Positions 62,084-64,000 of a stretch of DNA of 64,000 nucleotides are shown piece after piece. Origin of the DNA: Polytrichum commune (lineage: Eukaryota; Streptophyta; Polytrichopsida; Polytrichales; Polytrichaceae); NCBI GenBank assembly GCA_950295325.1, contig OX485809.1, forward strand, positions 20,520,001 to 20,584,000, read 5' to 3'. The translations under genes were made by a program, and so were the position numbers. The notes under the pieces were generated by a model. That model worked only from the letters and a program-made list of their open reading frames with translations. It did not search any database and was not told the DNA's origin. Positions within the stretch are counted from its first letter, which is position 1. Each line of letters begins with the position of its first letter.

Positions 62084-62695
62084 CAATTAGGTGCCCTGTC
62101 ACGTTCATTTGCACATCCATGATGGTGAAGGCATCATCATGGAATTATTTTATTTTATATAAACTTCATATTGTGTGACATTGTGGACATATTTCTTCAA
62201 TAAATAAATAAAAATCTCTCATAGTGATGTGTCTTCATTATGCATACAAATTGATATTCTACATTGAAATAAGCCATTTGCTTTAAAAACTTCGATAGTA
62301 CGATATTTGAGTCCAAAATGTTGTGTTATCAAGAATATGACATTTGGATACTACGAGACTTTCTTGTGGGACCAAGCATGTCGTATTAAAGGGAGGGGGG
62401 GAATACAATATAGGTCATGGTAAGTAGACATACCCACATTAGGGAAACGTATTTGCAATGTTTTGATCAAGAAGCCCTATCAAGGCAAACGGAATTTAGA
62501 CTAGCCATGGCCACACCACGACTCGTGTGTGTGTGGGGTCCTTTGCAAGTAAGCAACTTCAAACCTAAATATCCAGGTCCTCCATGTTGTACATGGCATG
62601 TGAGTGCCAGTCCATCCTTGCAGGGTAACTTAAGCCCAAGTCACATTGCCAAAAGTTTCGGTAATTAAACTATGTGTAATTGTCACTATGGATTT

Positions 62696-62778
62696 GGGCG
62701 AACCAACCCATACACTTGTTTCTTGTTGGATGCCTAAACCCTTGTCTCCAAGGAATCAATGTATGGGTTGGTTCGCCC
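62696..62778. repeat. Perfect 19-bp inverted repeat, 45-bp loop
   Basis: GGGCGAACCAACCCATACA at 62,696-62,714 is exactly complementary to TGTATGGGTTGGTTCGCCC at 62,760-62,778. It may be a small foldback element or a cruciform-forming site. No flanking duplication is seen. Confidence 0.8.
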
Positions 62779-62882
62779 TAGCTTGCAACAATGTACTTGT
62801 CCCAAAACCTTACTTCATAAATTAGTTTCAGATTATGTTCTAAGCTCGCAGCTATGATCAAGGTGAAGTGTCTATGTTCTAA

Positions 62883-63271
62883 GGGCAAGCCCAATGACCC
62901 TGCACCTGCATCTGCATTTGCACTTTCTCATCCGCGATGCGGGTGTAGATTGCATGATACTGGCCCAGTCACCCTGCTATACCCTAAAATTGAATGTAAA
63001 ATAATACAGGGAGTGCAAAACTCCCTGCATTTCGGCGAGATATGCAGGGAGCTTGCTATCAGCTAAGGACAAACAACTTCATGGCGGCTTTTAACTACAG
63101 ACAACTCAATATGGTAGGGCCGCAAAAAACTACAAATCATTTTAGAGGAAATTATGAGTTGGTAAGGTAGAATAAGTGGCAGTTTTGCCTGGGTCTGCAT
63201 CTGCATTATGGGTGGAGGCCACTTTTCATTCCCGGATGTAGATGCAGATCCATGAACGACTGGGCTTGCTC
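62883..63271. mobile_element. Harbinger-like MITE, family 6, with duplicated flank
   Basis: The ends GGGCAAGCCCAATGA and TGGGCTTGCTC are inverted repeats flanked by TAA (62,880-62,882 and 63,272-63,274). Inside, TGCATCTGCA motifs sit near both ends and TGCAGGGAG/CTCCCTGCA palindromes in the middle. A 32-bp sequence beginning TAAGCTC(G/A)CAGCTATGAT is present both left of the element (62,841-62,872) and immediately at its right end (63,272-63,303), one mismatch apart. Confidence 0.7.
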
Positions 63272-63303
63272 TAAGCTCACAGCTATGATCAAGGTGAAGT
63301 GTG

Positions 63304-64000
63304 TCTCTTCTCTACTTGTTGATTTTGTTTCCCATTTTGGAACAAAAATCTCCAAAAGAAATACTTAACATCATTGGGTCTTTTGGATTCATATACTCCC
63401 AAACCAAACATGCTTTTTGCTTCAAAGTTTTTGGAATGACAATGAATAGTGCGGTTTTTCAATGATTTTTGGGAAATGTCATAGTTGTTTTTTTGGGGAA
63501 ACAAATAAGGCCATTGGCAAAGAAAGTGGTGGAAGGTGTTTTGTGATAGATGCCGCCTTTCAGCTTTTGTTGTAATTCTGTTTGGAAATAAAGTTTGTTC
63601 ATGTGTTGAAATGTTTCCTTTTTGTTTCCATTAGGACCCCTTGCAAATTACTGAATCTCTAATAGATCTACATATTACTTTAAATCCCACACTACGACTC
63701 TTGTTTGGAAGATTAAGTATTTTTTTCCTCATTGTCAAGCTATGGATCTTGAAATGAAATACTTCAATTATGTGATTCAATTCTGTGAGTCATTATGCAT
63801 TCATGGGAGTCTCATGAAGGCTTGAAACACTTGGGCTCCCAATATATTATATTAAAATAACTAAGAGAGAGAAATAAATGCTCTCGTGACATTTTGCCAT
63901 TATGTGTGCTCGATAACATGTGTGTGTAAGTGGGTGGGTAAGATGGGAAAGGTCTATATTCTATATTGAACGGTTAACTTTTAATTGTGAATGGCTGTAA
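63304..64000. other. Intergenic, no feature seen
   Basis: AT-rich sequence without a recognisable gene, repeat pair or element end. Confidence 0.45.

Noticed and set aside
1-64000. tRNA, rRNA or other structured RNA genes
   Set aside because: I scanned for B-box-like and cloverleaf-compatible sequence and found only the weak SINE-like stretch near 3.95 kb.

Overview
This window is plant nuclear DNA, AT-rich and gene-poor. It carries three recognisable intron-containing genes among a dense layer of DNA transposons, MITEs and decayed repeats. Both recognisable gene families are land-plant types: a mitochondrial cytochrome c with plant intron positions, and a SMAX1-LIKE (SMXL/D53) karrikin/strigolactone repressor. 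The AT-rich repeat-laden spacers and the cytochrome c N-terminus are unlike the flowering-plant sequences I know, so I lean towards a non-flowering land plant (moss, lycophyte, fern or similar). I cannot name the species.

Layout. 1-3,215: a cytochrome c gene on the minus strand (copy 1). 3,216-9,728: intergenic, with an array of palindromic CTATAG motifs near 7.2-8.4 kb. 9,737-14,117: a 4.4-kb hAT transposon with a perfect 8-bp target duplication and a broken transposase, itself carrying nested insertions. 14,645-16,264: nested MITEs ending in the promoter of the second cytochrome c gene. 16,433-18,327: cytochrome c copy 2, plus strand, head-to-head with copy 1 and homologous to it through introns and UTRs. 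20,210-25,085: a five-exon SMXL gene on the minus strand, preceded by a three-copy ~315-bp tandem repeat and a probable long leader/promoter up to ~28.7 kb. 29-64 kb: no intact gene that I recognise. This part holds PIF/Harbinger-like MITEs with TAA/TTA duplications, CACTA-like foldback MITEs, a hAT deletion derivative that has captured an exon of a SAC-domain phosphoinositide phosphatase, a hAT MITE of the same family, several tandem repeats, and a decayed gene family near 38-46.6 kb.

The most notable points are these. (1) Cytochrome c copy 1 keeps the heme-binding CXXCH but has Lys where the axial heme ligand Met should be, with a Met one residue later. Its central exon nevertheless differs from copy 2 only at synonymous sites (11 changes, 0 amino-acid changes), so it does not look like an ordinary pseudogene. 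(2) The SMXL protein has RGPP where hormone-degradable SMXL/D53 proteins have RGKT, predicting resistance to MAX2/SCF-dependent turnover. (3) Its second exon has a strong splice donor that overlaps an in-frame stop, next to a weaker donor that keeps the reading frame. (4) Three size classes of one hAT family (4.4 kb with transposase, 1.4 kb with captured gene fragment, 0.32 kb MITE) sit in one 64-kb window.
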